From JAKVAV01 sp047632755 (GTDB taxonomy: Bacteria; Bacteroidota; Bacteroidia; Flavobacteriales_D; Cryomorphaceae): DNA of 64,000 nucleotides. Below, piece by piece: positions 27,497-37,237 of this stretch; the first letter of the stretch is position 1, and each line of letters starts with the position of its first letter. Location of the stretch: the NCBI GenBank assembly GCA_047632755.1, contig JBLIDT010000003.1, positions 62,001 through 126,000 of the forward strand, in the 5' to 3' direction. The notes beneath the pieces are model-generated. The model had not been told where the DNA came from and made no database searches. It saw nothing but the letters and a program-made list of their open reading frames with translations. The position numbers and the translations under genes were made by a program.

Positions 27497-27711
27497 CTAA
27501 CCCCATAGGGAGATATGTCCACGTTCAATGTAGTATTTACATTCTTCTAGAGCCGTTTCGAAGGCTGTATTAATCATTCTCATTCACCAGTAGAGTACAG
27601 CTGATTTTTTGACACCTTGGCCATTTGGTGAAACTCAGTGTGAGTTTGGGCATCCGTTTGGGTGTATAGAATCAAGAAGAGAAGAAAGATAATAGGGCGG
27701 GGCAAAAACAT
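27497..27711 (-). pseudogene. Decayed gene for an exported protein
   Basis: In the 496-base gap between parC and the hydrolase gene, the minus strand begins an ORF at 27711: MFLPRPIIFLLFLILYTQTD followed by AQTHTEFHQM, a convincing signal peptide. It stops after 43 codons (TGA at 27580-27582). Five bases on, in another frame, MINTAFETALEECKYYIERG continues and stops at 27497 after 26 codons. A third-frame piece (YGVRQELDTALLLD) follows. This looks like an exported-protein gene broken by frameshifts, though I cannot name the family. The rest of the gap (27275-27496, 27712-27770) shows nothing recognisable. Confidence 0.4.
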
Positions 27712-27770
27712 TTGGCCGAATTAATTGATTCTACTCTTGAAATTATTCAGATATTCCAAGTTGAGAAGCA

Positions 27771-28610
27771 ATGCCTATGAAACTTGAGTCACAATATGTC
27801 GGCGCCTCTAAGAGGCTATCTACTTTTGATATTTCTTATTCTTCTCTTCGGAAAAATTCCGACTTGGTTATTTTATGTCATGGTTACAAGGGGTTTAAGG
27901 ACTGGGGCCCGTGGAATCTGGTTGCAGATTCATTTGCCACAGCAGGCTATGATTTCCTGAAATTCAATTTTTCTCATAACGGTGGCACGCTACAAAACCC
28001 CATTGATTTTCATGATCCTGCCGCTTTCGCCCAAAACACCTATTCAAAAGAACTCAGGGATATTGAGTGCATTTTGGAAAGGGTAGGCGAAGGGTTTCAA
28101 ATGGTGCATGAAAAAAGAAATTACGATCGAATCTATTTAATTGGACACAGTAGAGGAGGAGGTATGGCCATTATTGCCGCCGCTAAGTTTCCGCAGATCA
28201 ACAAACTGATTACTTGGGCGGCCGTTTCGGATTTTAGTCAGCGATTTGATTTTGATATGGAGAAATGGAAAACCGACGGTGCAGTTCATGTAAAAAATGC
28301 GCGAACTGGTCAGCTTCTGCCTCACAACTATTCATTTTATACAGATTTCGTCGATAACCGCAAAGAGTTGGACATTCCAACTACCGCAAAAGAGATTAAG
28401 CAACCTTGGCTAATAGCCCATGGCTATGATGATGAGGCTGTTAATTTATCGAATGCTGATTACCTAAAGTCGCTCAATCAACAATCTAAACTTGTGATCA
28501 TAAAAAAGACTGGTCACACATTTGGAGCAAGCCATCCTTGGAAAGAGAAATCTCTGCCACCAAAACTAGAAGCCCTAGTAGGAATTACCCTTGATTTTAT
28601 TGCTAGTTAG
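27771..28610 (+). CDS. Alpha/beta hydrolase family protein
   Basis: A 279-residue serine hydrolase. Evidence: LVILCHGYKGFKDWGPWNLV (oxyanion region), the nucleophile elbow IGHSRGGGMAI near residue 126, the acid in WLIAHGYDDEAVN, and the catalytic His in IIKKTGHTFGASHPW. The HGYKGFKDWG segment is typical of dienelactone-hydrolase-like or acyl-esterase proteins of Bacteroidota. The substrate is unknown. The ATG at 27771 or the one at 27777 (MKLESQ) could be the start. The TAG stop lies inside the left terminal repeat of the repeat element at 28605-28697. Confidence 0.82.
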   Translation: MPMKLESQYVGASKRLSTFDISYSSLRKNSDLVILCHGYKGFKDWGPWNLVADSFATAGYDFLKFNFSHNGGTLQNPIDFHDPAAFAQNTYSKELRDIECILERVGEGFQMVHEKRNYDRIYLIGHSRGGGMAIIAAAKFPQINKLITWAAVSDFSQRFDFDMEKWKTDGAVHVKNARTGQLLPHNYSFYTDFVDNRKELDIPTTAKEIKQPWLIAHGYDDEAVNLSNADYLKSLNQQSKLVIIKKTGHTFGASHPWKEKSLPPKLEALVGITLDFIAS

Positions 28611-28697
28611 AGCCTGTCTATAAATCCCAATATGTTCCACTTGTTTTAAGCGCAAGCATAACGCAGATTTTGAACTCGTTGGACAGGAACTAATTAG
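28605..28697. repeat. MITE-like inverted-repeat element, copy C
   Basis: A 93-base segment between two convergent genes. The left end GCTAGTTAGAGCCTGTC and the reverse complement of the right end ACTAATTAGTTCCTGTC match at 13 of 17 bases. The left end starts like copy B at 48024 (AGTTAGAG, then TGTC-ATAAA), and the interior shares CACTTGTTTT with copy B in reverse orientation. The TAG stop of the hydrolase gene and the TAA stop of tsaD both fall within the element's ends. It is shorter than copies A and B. Confidence 0.55.
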
Positions 28698-29719
28698 TCC
28701 ATTTTCCAGCGAGCGGTAGCCGCCAAATTAATTTGACCCTTCTCACCGCTTAAAAGAGCGAGATATCCTGCGATGGCGATCATAGATCCATTGTCGGTGC
28801 AATACTCTATTCTGGGAATGTAGGTCGTCCATCCCAATTCAACTGCCTTTTCTTTAAGTGCTCTTCTTAGCCCAATATTTGCCGAAACACCCCCAGCAAG
28901 TGCTATGTGATTGAGGTTTTGTTCATTGGCCACTTCTATCAATTCCTTCATGAGAATTTCAATGATGGTATATCTTACTGAAGCGCACAAATCTGCGAGG
29001 TTCTTATCAACAAAATCAGGGTCTTTGCGTCTGTTTTTCTCGATGTAATTGAGAATATTTGTCTTCAGTCCGCTGAAACTAAAATTATGACCATCAACTT
29101 TTGGTCGCGTAAAAGTGTGAGACAGTGAATTACCTTTCTCAGCGAGGCTGTCCACTTCAGGACCGCCAGGATAAGGTAGCCCCATCATTTTAGCGGCCTT
29201 GTCAAATGCTTCTCCTGCCGCATCGTCGATTGTTTCGCCTAGAATGTGAAATGAATCGGTCGCATCCACTCTTAAAAGCTGCGTATGACCGCCACTCACC
29301 GTAAGACACAAGAATGGAAACGGTGGAGCAGGGCTTCCATCATCAATAAAATGAGCCAAAACATGAGCCTTCATATGGTGAATCGGTAGGGCGGGAATAT
29401 CTAGAGATTGAGCCATGCTCTTGGCAAACGAACTGCCGACTAGAAGAGAGCCAAGGAGACCTGGGCCGCGGGTGTAAGCAATTGCGGATAATTCTCTGGG
29501 GCTAATATTGGCCTTCTTCAAAGCAGCGTCTACGACGGGAATAATACTCTTCTGATGCGCTCTTGAGGCCAACTCAGGAACTACTCCGCCATAAGCTTCG
29601 TGAATGGTTTGAGTAGATGTGACATTGGATAGAATTTTATCATTTTTGATGACCGCAGCAGCGGTGTCATCGCAAGAAGACTCAATTCCCAATACAATAA
29701 AAGGCTCTCTCTCGTCCAA
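28694..29719 (-). CDS. tsaD: tRNA N6-adenosine threonylcarbamoyltransferase
   Basis: Forms t6A at position 37 of ANN-decoding tRNAs together with TsaB/TsaE and TsaC. Length is 341 residues. ASKHA-fold motifs: LGIESSCDDTAAAV at the N-terminus, the metal-binding HHMKAH (His115 and His119) and TVSGGHTQL. KMMGLPYPGGPEVD and FSFSGLKTN follow, and ALAGGVSANIGLR binds the nucleotide. The start region abuts the divergent tamB gene with about 13 bases between the probable starts. The stop codon lies in the right end of a small repeat element. Confidence 0.96.
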   Translation of the reverse strand: MDEREPFIVLGIESSCDDTAAAVIKNDKILSNVTSTQTIHEAYGGVVPELASRAHQKSIIPVVDAALKKANISPRELSAIAYTRGPGLLGSLLVGSSFAKSMAQSLDIPALPIHHMKAHVLAHFIDDGSPAPPFPFLCLTVSGGHTQLLRVDATDSFHILGETIDDAAGEAFDKAAKMMGLPYPGGPEVDSLAEKGNSLSHTFTRPKVDGHNFSFSGLKTNILNYIEKNRRKDPDFVDKNLADLCASVRYTIIEILMKELIEVANEQNLNHIALAGGVSANIGLRRALKEKAVELGWTTYIPRIEYCTDNGSMIAIAGYLALLSGEKGQINLAATARWKMD

Positions 29720-29732
29720 AGGTGGGTATGTT

Positions 29733-32700
29733 GTGTTAATTTCGCAAAATTACAAGATTACGACAATTAGAAAACTCAAAAAAATAGCGATTGGATTAGG
29801 GATCATGATTCTCTTGGTCGTGCTTTTTTTAGCCCTTGCGCTTAAGTCGAGTTTTGTTCAAACTAGACTCGCTCGCGGAGCGGCTAGTTACCTTTCGGGA
29901 AAATTGAATGCAGAAGTTCAAGTCGACAAATTGGATTTTAGACCATTCAATGGCTTTACACTAAAAGGCTTCTTGATAAAAGACCAAAGAGCTGATACCT
30001 TGATTTTTGCAGAATCACTCGAAACGGAAATCGAAAGACTCGATTTTGGTGAGGGGATTTTTTCCTTCGAAAAACTGAACCTTTATAAGGCGCGTTTTTT
30101 CCTGTATCAAGTAGACTCTTCAGGCACCACGAATTTAGATTTCCTAGTAGATTTCTTTCAATCAGAAAAGCCTAAAGAAAATCGAAATACCTCTATTTCT
30201 TTATTAGTTCAGTCTGTCGATATCGAAAATTCGCAATTCGCTTATGAAAATCTCTTTGGTCAGAACGTCGATAATGGAATTGATTTCAACGACGTTAAAA
30301 TTAGATCAATAAATGCCCAGTTTAAAAATTTCAGATTAGCAGGAGATTCACTCAAAATAAAAATTGATCAACTTGTTTTCAACGAGCAGTCAGGTTTTGG
30401 CATTACAGATTTCCAATCAAAATTGAAAATAGACTCCACTGGAGTCTTTGCGGAACAAATGTCGATTAGGACTGCAAATAGCGATCTTCAAGGCAGAGTA
30501 GCATTGCTTCACGATTCCTTAGCAAATTATTCAGACTTCATCAATTCGATAGAGTGGGACGCTGAATTTTCTGCGAGCCAAGTTGACTTGCAAGATATCG
30601 GCTATTTCACAGAGACGCTATATGGAGTTGATTTGGATTTGGTTGTTTATGGTTTGATCAATGGGCCCATTTCTAACCTCAATGGCAGGCGAATGCTCAT
30701 AATGGCAGGAGATCGAACTGTTCTGCGAGGCGATATTGATCTTACGGGCTTGCCTGACTTTGAAAACACCTTTGTTGATTTTAGAATTGGGGAACTAAGA
30801 ACGGATTACCAAGATCTACTCAAGATTGGAAAATCCCTCCCTATTGAAGAGTCTTTTGCGGAGGCATTACCCATTGAAGTAGATCGAGCTGGTGATTTGA
30901 TGTACACTGGTCTGTTTACTGGTTTCCCCCAAGATTTTGTGACGTTTGGAATATTGAAAACTGATGTCGGTTCCTTTGGCCTTGACCTTAATTTGGAGCA
31001 TGACACCATCAAGGATGGTTTGATATATGCAGGTTCTCTTCAAGCAAAAGCAGTCGATGCAGGCTACCTATTTGACGTCGATAGTCTTGGAGTCATCTCT
31101 GGAGACTTTACCGTGGATGCCTTCTCAAGAGAGTCATTCGAATTTGCAGATATACAGGGCACGATCACTGAATTAACCTACCGTGACTATAACTATCAGG
31201 ATATAGCTTTAGATGGAAAGATATCCAAACAGCGTTTCTCAGGATCAATTAATTCTGATGATCCGAATATGGCCCTTAACTTCAAGGGACTTGTAGATTT
31301 TTCTCAATCGGTTCCATATTATGACTTTGACGCTGAGATTACTAATCTCAACCTTACTGCTCTTAATCTGGTGAACTTAGAGAAAGAACTAAGCTTTGTG
31401 GCCAATCTATCTTTGGATGGACGCGGAAGTAATATTGACAATGCTGCAGGGAAATTGGTTGCGAAAAACAGCCTGCTATGCTATGGTGACAGCTCTGTAG
31501 CTATGGATAATCTTTCCTTTACTATTTATGGTGATTCTACAAATCGAAAAGTCAGCTTCAACAGCGATGTTGTAGACATTTCAATCACGGGCATTTTCAA
31601 TCCGCTAGAACTTCCTGACGCATTCAGGAATCTTCTGGCAGAAGTAATGCCTTCTCTAGCAGAGCCAGTCCAAATAGATACAAAAGAAGTTTTTCAGTTC
31701 AGCATAAATTATACAACTGATAACGCAATCAGCTCGCTTCTGATTCCAGATTTAAAGATTGATGCCAACACTTCTTTATATGGGAGTTTTGACTCTGAGA
31801 AGCGGAGGCTGCAGATCTCTTTTCTGAGTCCTGGTGTGGATTACGGTAAGTTTTCGGTGGATAACATATCGGCCGATATGGGTAAGATAGGCGAAATTTT
31901 TAAGGCAAGAATCTTCGCAAATAATTTTTTCATTGACAGCCTCAGTTTTGGCAATTCCGATGTGGATATAGAAGCCTACAATGACTTCATAGATCTCAAA
32001 ACAGGATGGTACGGGGCATCGGGAAACAGTTCGGCGGAGCTAGAAATGCATGCTGATTTTTTAAGTAAGGACCACTTCATCGTAGAACTTGAGCCGGGTT
32101 ATTTCAATATAAGAGACTTGCGTTGGGATATTGATGAAAAAGCAACTTTTGAGAAGGATAGTACTTCTTTAAAATTCGATTCTTTTTTGATTCATTCTGG
32201 AGAGCAAATAGTTATGCTGGATGGGAAGATCGGGCCAAGTCAATTTGACACTCTCCTTTTTAATATTGAAAATTTCGATTTGGCCTCGCTAGATTCAATG
32301 GGATTGGGAGTGCAAAAGGAGATCACGGGACTTGTCAATCTTAAAGGAGCCATCTCAGATTTCTATAAGTCTGCTTCAGTTGAGGCAGAAGGTGAGGTAG
32401 AGAATTTCGTATTCGGAAAGCGAGAGATCGGAGATTTGATACTCTCAAGCGGTTATCAAAGTGATTCAAAAAATTTAAAGCTCAATGCCATTTTGGTCAA
32501 AGAAGGACGTGAGCTCGTCACTTTTGAAGGTATCTACAACACGGAAGGAGACGATGAGATGCAGGGCGATTTAATTCTCGATGATTTTGATCTGGATATT
32601 CTGAATGAGCTGGGCATTCCGCAAGTGTCAGATTTTTCTGGTCGTGCTGATGGTCAAATTCAAGTAGAAGGAATTCTCAATAAGCCACAATTAAAGGGCT

Positions 32701-34184
32701 TCATTGATTTCGATGAGGCGCGATTTAAAATTGATTACCTCAATACCTATTTCGTTTTTGAAGATCGCATAAAGGTAGCACCTGATTTCTTTGGTATTGA
32801 CTACAAGCCGCTTTACGACTCCAAAGGAAACAAAGGCTTTGTGGTAGCTTCAGCTTTTCATGAGGACTATACCAATTGGACATACGATATCAGTGCCGAC
32901 GTTGAGAATTTTTATATTCTAAATACCACACGAGAAGAAAACAAACTCTATTTCGGTCAAGCTTTTGCGACTGGTTCAGTACAGCTTGGAGGATTTGAAG
33001 GCAAGATGGAAGTCAATATCAATGCCGCTACAGAGAAAGGTACCGCTATTAATTTACCTCTCGATGAGGATGAAGAGATAGCTCTGGAGAACTTCGTTCA
33101 CTTTGTCAATGAAAATAGGGAAATAGATTCTGAACGTGAAGTCGATCTTTCAGGAGTTACCATGCGTCTGAATGTCGACGTCACCCCTGATGCTTTGTTC
33201 CGAATTATATTTGACGAAAAGGCAGGAGATATTTTACAGGGCCGTGGAATTGGAAAAATTTCACTAGAAACCTCAGAGAGGGGAGACTTCAATATGTTCG
33301 GTCGATATGAGATCTTTAGTGGGAACTACAATTTCACCCTGCGAAGTCTAATCAATAAGCAGTTTGACTTAAGACCTGGCGGAACCATCGGTTGGTATGG
33401 TGACCCCTATAACGCCGACTTGAATTTAGCAGCTGTTTATTCTGTGCGTACCCCACTATATCCCATCATGATAGAAAATCGAGAGCTCTACCGCTCCCGT
33501 GAATTGGTGAATGTTGTCATGGCCCTGCAAGGAAAACTTCAAACGCCGTCCATCGGGTTTGACATTGAATTGCCTCAAGCAACTGAAAACGAACGAACTC
33601 AATTGGCTAGTGCTGTTAGTACTGTCAATCAACTGAATCAACAAGTCTTTGCCCTTTTGATTCTCAATAAATTTATTGCGATTGCTGCTCCTGATCAGGC
33701 AGGAACTGGCGTGGTGTCGGGCGTGGCTGCTTTTACAAATACAAGTACCTCCGAATTCATCAGCAATCAACTGAGTGGTTGGTTGAGCGAAATTAGTAAC
33801 GAGTTTGATATCGGATTAAACTACCGTCCAGGAGATCAGATTACGAATCAAGAAATAGCCGTAGCTTTAAGCACGCAGCTCTTTGACGAGCGACTTTTGG
33901 TAAGTGGAAGCTTTGGTGTTACAAATACCACCGAAGCTCAGTTTACTGAGGGACAAAGCGGAATATTGGGGGATTTTCTTCTCGAGTACATGCTCACCCC
34001 AGACGGGAAAATCAGATTGAAGGTTTTTAACGAAACCAACCCTTATGAAGTATTCTCAACTTCTACATCTATGTACACTCAAGGAGTTGGCCTAATTTAC
34101 CAAGAGGACTTTAATACCATTGATGAATTCTTTGAAAAAGTAGGGGAGTTGTTTAAGGATGACGAAGTGGAAGTGGTTCCTTAG
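29733..34184 (+). CDS. TamB-like translocation/assembly module protein
   Basis: A very large envelope protein, about 1480 residues from the chosen start. One N-terminal membrane span (KKIAIGLGIMILLVVLFLAL) is followed by an AsmA-like N-terminal region and long beta-helical groove repeats. The C-terminal TamB/DUF490 domain (about the last 350 residues) has landmarks SLETSERGDFNMFGRYEIFS, GGTIGWYGDPYNADLNLAA and LNYRPGDQITNQEIAVAL. Such proteins bridge the inner and outer membranes and help lipid transport or outer-membrane protein assembly. No ATG precedes the membrane span without overlapping tsaD, so the GTG at 29733 is proposed as start; the frame itself is open from 29619. Confidence 0.88.
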   Translation: MLISQNYKITTIRKLKKIAIGLGIMILLVVLFLALALKSSFVQTRLARGAASYLSGKLNAEVQVDKLDFRPFNGFTLKGFLIKDQRADTLIFAESLETEIERLDFGEGIFSFEKLNLYKARFFLYQVDSSGTTNLDFLVDFFQSEKPKENRNTSISLLVQSVDIENSQFAYENLFGQNVDNGIDFNDVKIRSINAQFKNFRLAGDSLKIKIDQLVFNEQSGFGITDFQSKLKIDSTGVFAEQMSIRTANSDLQGRVALLHDSLANYSDFINSIEWDAEFSASQVDLQDIGYFTETLYGVDLDLVVYGLINGPISNLNGRRMLIMAGDRTVLRGDIDLTGLPDFENTFVDFRIGELRTDYQDLLKIGKSLPIEESFAEALPIEVDRAGDLMYTGLFTGFPQDFVTFGILKTDVGSFGLDLNLEHDTIKDGLIYAGSLQAKAVDAGYLFDVDSLGVISGDFTVDAFSRESFEFADIQGTITELTYRDYNYQDIALDGKISKQRFSGSINSDDPNMALNFKGLVDFSQSVPYYDFDAEITNLNLTALNLVNLEKELSFVANLSLDGRGSNIDNAAGKLVAKNSLLCYGDSSVAMDNLSFTIYGDSTNRKVSFNSDVVDISITGIFNPLELPDAFRNLLAEVMPSLAEPVQIDTKEVFQFSINYTTDNAISSLLIPDLKIDANTSLYGSFDSEKRRLQISFLSPGVDYGKFSVDNISADMGKIGEIFKARIFANNFFIDSLSFGNSDVDIEAYNDFIDLKTGWYGASGNSSAELEMHADFLSKDHFIVELEPGYFNIRDLRWDIDEKATFEKDSTSLKFDSFLIHSGEQIVMLDGKIGPSQFDTLLFNIENFDLASLDSMGLGVQKEITGLVNLKGAISDFYKSASVEAEGEVENFVFGKREIGDLILSSGYQSDSKNLKLNAILVKEGRELVTFEGIYNTEGDDEMQGDLILDDFDLDILNELGIPQVSDFSGRADGQIQVEGILNKPQLKGFIDFDEARFKIDYLNTYFVFEDRIKVAPDFFGIDYKPLYDSKGNKGFVVASAFHEDYTNWTYDISADVENFYILNTTREENKLYFGQAFATGSVQLGGFEGKMEVNINAATEKGTAINLPLDEDEEIALENFVHFVNENREIDSEREVDLSGVTMRLNVDVTPDALFRIIFDEKAGDILQGRGIGKISLETSERGDFNMFGRYEIFSGNYNFTLRSLINKQFDLRPGGTIGWYGDPYNADLNLAAVYSVRTPLYPIMIENRELYRSRELVNVVMALQGKLQTPSIGFDIELPQATENERTQLASAVSTVNQLNQQVFALLILNKFIAIAAPDQAGTGVVSGVAAFTNTSTSEFISNQLSGWLSEISNEFDIGLNYRPGDQITNQEIAVALSTQLFDERLLVSGSFGVTNTTEAQFTEGQSGILGDFLLEYMLTPDGKIRLKVFNETNPYEVFSTSTSMYTQGVGLIYQEDFNTIDEFFEKVGELFKDDEVEVVP

Positions 34185-34225
34185 AATATTCGTTTCTCTT
34201 TTAATCAAGACTTAGACAATTGGTC

Positions 34226-34687
34226 TCATTTTTCCAAAAAGGACTTTAACTCATCCTCATTCTGAGTCCCAATGACGAATTTAGATCCACTCTTCATTTC
34301 AATAGCCAAGCCCATATCGCCGCCCGTGGCGTAAACCGTTCCGTATTTGCTGCTGTGTTTAATACCCCAGCCGCCAACGGTTCCGTAGTCTAACACTCGA
34401 GCCGATTTGACATCACTCCATGCGACGGACTTCTTTAAAAAGGGAACGAAGTTGAATTTGATGTGCTCGTTGTCAATCTCTGTATCTATACGAATTAACC
34501 GAAACAGAACAGGTAAGGAATACATCGAGATTGCAAAGGTAATTAGCCCAGCATCAGACATAGGATTATCTCCAAATGGTCCGCCTGTTAAGGTTTGTTG
34601 GTAGATTCCGAAAGTCGCAACCACTGAAATTCCAATTAGGATCGCCCACAACCACCATTGCGTAAATCTTTGTTTTTCCTGAAACAT
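34226..34687 (-). CDS. Two-span membrane protein with PH-like domain (153 aa)
   Basis: Two hydrophobic segments (about residues 10-30 and 45-65) are followed by a beta-rich region, DNEHIKFNFVPFLKKSVAWS then DVKSARVLDYGTVGGWGIKH. These resemble bacterial PH-domain (DUF304-like) membrane proteins, with a C-terminal FVIGTQNEDELKSFLEK. The exact family is not certain. The function is unknown. It is the last gene of a minus-strand run that begins at the START-like gene. Confidence 0.6.
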   Translation of the reverse strand: MFQEKQRFTQWWLWAILIGISVVATFGIYQQTLTGGPFGDNPMSDAGLITFAISMYSLPVLFRLIRIDTEIDNEHIKFNFVPFLKKSVAWSDVKSARVLDYGTVGGWGIKHSSKYGTVYATGGDMGLAIEMKSGSKFVIGTQNEDELKSFLEK

Positions 34688-34768
34688 TCTTCTGATTGTT
34701 TTGAAACTCTAAGATGTTAGATATTTTAAAACGAGTCTAGCCTTTAAATTAATCGAATTCTAATTCAG

Positions 34769-35998
34769 CTACTTTTCCTCATCCAACTTAAGCGAATGCC
34801 CCATCTTGTCCCGTTTAGTTTCCAAGTACTTTTTGTTGTGCTTGTTGGCTTTGATTTCTAAAGGGGAAATCTCAGTTATTTCAAGACCGTAACCGATCAG
34901 ACCCGTTCGCTTCTTTGGATTATTGGTCATCAACCTCATTTTAGAGACACCCAGATCACGCAAGATTTGTGCTCCAACTCCATAATCTCGCTCATCCATT
35001 TTGAACCCCAGCTGCAAGTTGGCCTCTACAGTGTCAAGACCTTGCTCCTGAAGCTTGTACGCTTTGAGTTTGTTCAATAACCCGATGCCACGACCTTCTT
35101 GATTCATGTATACGATAATACCTTTTCCTTCTTTTTCTACTTGCTGCATAGCACTGGAAAGCTGTGGACCGCAATCGCAGCGGCAAGAGCCGAAAATATC
35201 TCCCGTCATGCAGCTGCTGTGAACACGAACTAAAACAGGTTCTTCCGTGTCCCATTCACCTTTTACTAGAGCAATATGCTTCTCGCCAGTGGTGATTTGA
35301 GTGTATAGGTGTAGTTGGAAATCACCCCATTGAGTGGGCATTTCTACCGCAATATCTTTAGAAATGAGCGACTCGTTCTTCAGTCGGTAAGTAATAAGGT
35401 CTTGGATGGTCACCAACTTCAAATCAAATTTATCAGCAATTTTTCGTAGCTCGGGAAGACGTGCCATTGTTCCGTCTTCGTTCATAATTTCCACAATCAC
35501 CCCTGCAGGTTCGAACCCAGCCATTCTAGCCAAATCAATTGCAGCTTCGGTATGACCAGCACGACGGAGAACTCCACCGCTCCTTGCTTTCAATGGAAAA
35601 ATGTGACCTGGTTTCCCCAAGGATTTTGGATCGGTATCGGGATCAACAAGCGCTTTAACCGTTTTGGCTCGATCGGAAGCTGAGATTCCCGTCGTACAGC
35701 CATGTCCGAGAAGATCTACCGAAACAGTAAAGGGAGTTTCGTGCAAAGCATTATTGCTTTGAACCATTAACTGTAGGCCCAACTCTTCACATCGGCTCTC
35801 GATTAATGGGGTGCAAATTAACCCACGACCATGAGTGGCCATGAAGTTGATCATTTCGGGAGTTACACAACTCGCCGCAGCTAGAAAGTCTCCTTCGTTT
35901 TCACGATCCTCATCATCTACGACGATTACGATTTTACCTTCTTTGATATCGGCGATAGCCTCTTCAATCGTGTCTAATTTTATTTCGTTTTCGGCCAT
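34769..35998 (-). CDS. ribBA: Bifunctional DHBP synthase / GTP cyclohydrolase II
   Basis: Two starting reactions of riboflavin biosynthesis in one 409-residue protein. The N-terminal RibB domain (about residues 1-205) has VVDDEDRENEGDFLAAA, ATHGRGLICTPL and RRAGHTEAAIDLARMAG. The C-terminal RibA domain (about 210-405) has the zinc site SSCMTGDIFGSCRCDCG and the GTP-binding YMNQEGRGIGL. Both active sites look intact. The upstream gene is a glycosyltransferase 15 bases away; LptF/G permease genes near ribBA are common in Bacteroidota. Confidence 0.96.
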   Translation of the reverse strand: MAENEIKLDTIEEAIADIKEGKIVIVVDDEDRENEGDFLAAASCVTPEMINFMATHGRGLICTPLIESRCEELGLQLMVQSNNALHETPFTVSVDLLGHGCTTGISASDRAKTVKALVDPDTDPKSLGKPGHIFPLKARSGGVLRRAGHTEAAIDLARMAGFEPAGVIVEIMNEDGTMARLPELRKIADKFDLKLVTIQDLITYRLKNESLISKDIAVEMPTQWGDFQLHLYTQITTGEKHIALVKGEWDTEEPVLVRVHSSCMTGDIFGSCRCDCGPQLSSAMQQVEKEGKGIIVYMNQEGRGIGLLNKLKAYKLQEQGLDTVEANLQLGFKMDERDYGVGAQILRDLGVSKMRLMTNNPKKRTGLIGYGLEITEISPLEIKANKHNKKYLETKRDKMGHSLKLDEEK

Positions 35999-36013
35999 GT
36001 CAGTATTTGCGAT

Positions 36014-37204
36014 TTAAACAACCAATTCTTCACTTTGTGCGAACATAAGGTTCGCAAGTTCATTCGTTGATGATTCCCAAGAGAAATTCCCTTGAACATA
36101 TTTCCTTCCGTTCTCTCCTAATCTTTTGCGAAGATCGGGGTTTCCCATGAGTTCGGAAATGAGCTTGGTGTAATCCTCTGGTGTCGCACCTACCAAAATA
36201 TTTTCTCGGTGAGTAGCCTTGAGTGCCTTATTGGCCAAGTCAGAAGTTACGCATGGCTTCTCCATGGCCATGGCTTCGAGTAGTTTATTCTGCAAGCCAG
36301 TTCCTATAAGCATAGGAGCAAAGAAGATTTTCCCAGAGCCATAGGCTCCGCGAATGTCTTCCAATCCCGCTCGTAACGTAACTCCCTTTTGATTTGCCAA
36401 GACCTGAACTTTCTTAGTAGGTTCGGCTCCAGCCAAAAGGAATTTGATGCTAGGGAAATCAGATTGCAATAGTGGAAGTACCTTCTCTACTATAAATTCA
36501 GCTGTTTCAATATTCGGCGGGTAGGATAAATTTCCTACAAAAACCAAATCGAATTCTTCATCTTGGCTAGCCAATGGATGAAAAAAAGCAGTGTCGATGC
36601 CATTGGTAATAATATGAATGTTTTGTCTTTCAGGATGATAAATGTACTTCCGATCCTCGTCCGAAATAATCACTTTGGTTTCGAAATACTCAAATATGAT
36701 GTTTTCGTATGCGACCAATCGCTTTCGCTCCAGATTGAAGATTTCCCTTAGAGGGAATCGAGCTCGATCTGCTCTGCGCTCCATACCTTTCGAAAATGCA
36801 TCTTGGTAGTCGATTGTTTTTCGGTAGTTGTGTTCATCCTTTGCGTATTCTGCCGTGCGCAGAAGTTGACAAAAAATATGGTCAGGCTCTGAATCGGCAA
36901 TAATCCCTTGAATGGACTTGTGTATGGATGCTTGATAGAAGTAATGAACTTGAAATGGTTTTCGCGAAAAGAATGCGAATAAAAGGTTCAAATAGATTTT
37001 CCATTTTGAAAGCTTAAAAACGTGCAGCTCCGCGCAGATTTTTCTCACTTCTACCAAATGTTTCTCTTGACTGATCTCCGTAGTGAGGCAACAAAGAATC
37101 ACTTCATTCTTCTTATTCAGCTCACGCAACTGATGGTAAGCTCTCAATTTATCGCCTTTTTCTAATGGATACGGCAACCGGCTTAAGATAACAACAAGCT
37201 TCAT
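36014..37204 (-). CDS. Glycosyltransferase, GT-B fold (GT4 type)
   Basis: A 396-residue cytoplasmic or membrane-associated sugar transferase. The N-terminus VVILSRLPYPLEKGDKLRAY resembles the LPYP-GDK start of EpsH/PEP-CTERM-associated sugar transferases. The C-terminal Rossmann domain has FDLVFVGNLSYPPNIETAEF and the donor-binding IGTGLQNKLLEAMAMEKPCV with its E-x7-E. The acceptor and sugar are unknown. It lies between an LptF/G permease gene and ribBA on the same strand, with gaps of 33 and 15 bases. Confidence 0.85.
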   Translation of the reverse strand: MKLVVILSRLPYPLEKGDKLRAYHQLRELNKKNEVILCCLTTEISQEKHLVEVRKICAELHVFKLSKWKIYLNLLFAFFSRKPFQVHYFYQASIHKSIQGIIADSEPDHIFCQLLRTAEYAKDEHNYRKTIDYQDAFSKGMERRADRARFPLREIFNLERKRLVAYENIIFEYFETKVIISDEDRKYIYHPERQNIHIITNGIDTAFFHPLASQDEEFDLVFVGNLSYPPNIETAEFIVEKVLPLLQSDFPSIKFLLAGAEPTKKVQVLANQKGVTLRAGLEDIRGAYGSGKIFFAPMLIGTGLQNKLLEAMAMEKPCVTSDLANKALKATHRENILVGATPEDYTKLISELMGNPDLRKRLGENGRKYVQGNFSWESSTNELANLMFAQSEELVV

Positions 37205-37237
37205 TTGGCCGCAAAGGTAAACCCTTTTGATGGTCTT

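Noticed and set aside
29619..29732. The N-terminal extension of the TamB-like frame
   Set aside because: These codons lie on the opposite strand of the tsaD 5' end and add nothing like a signal or membrane segment; the start was moved to a GTG next to the membrane span.
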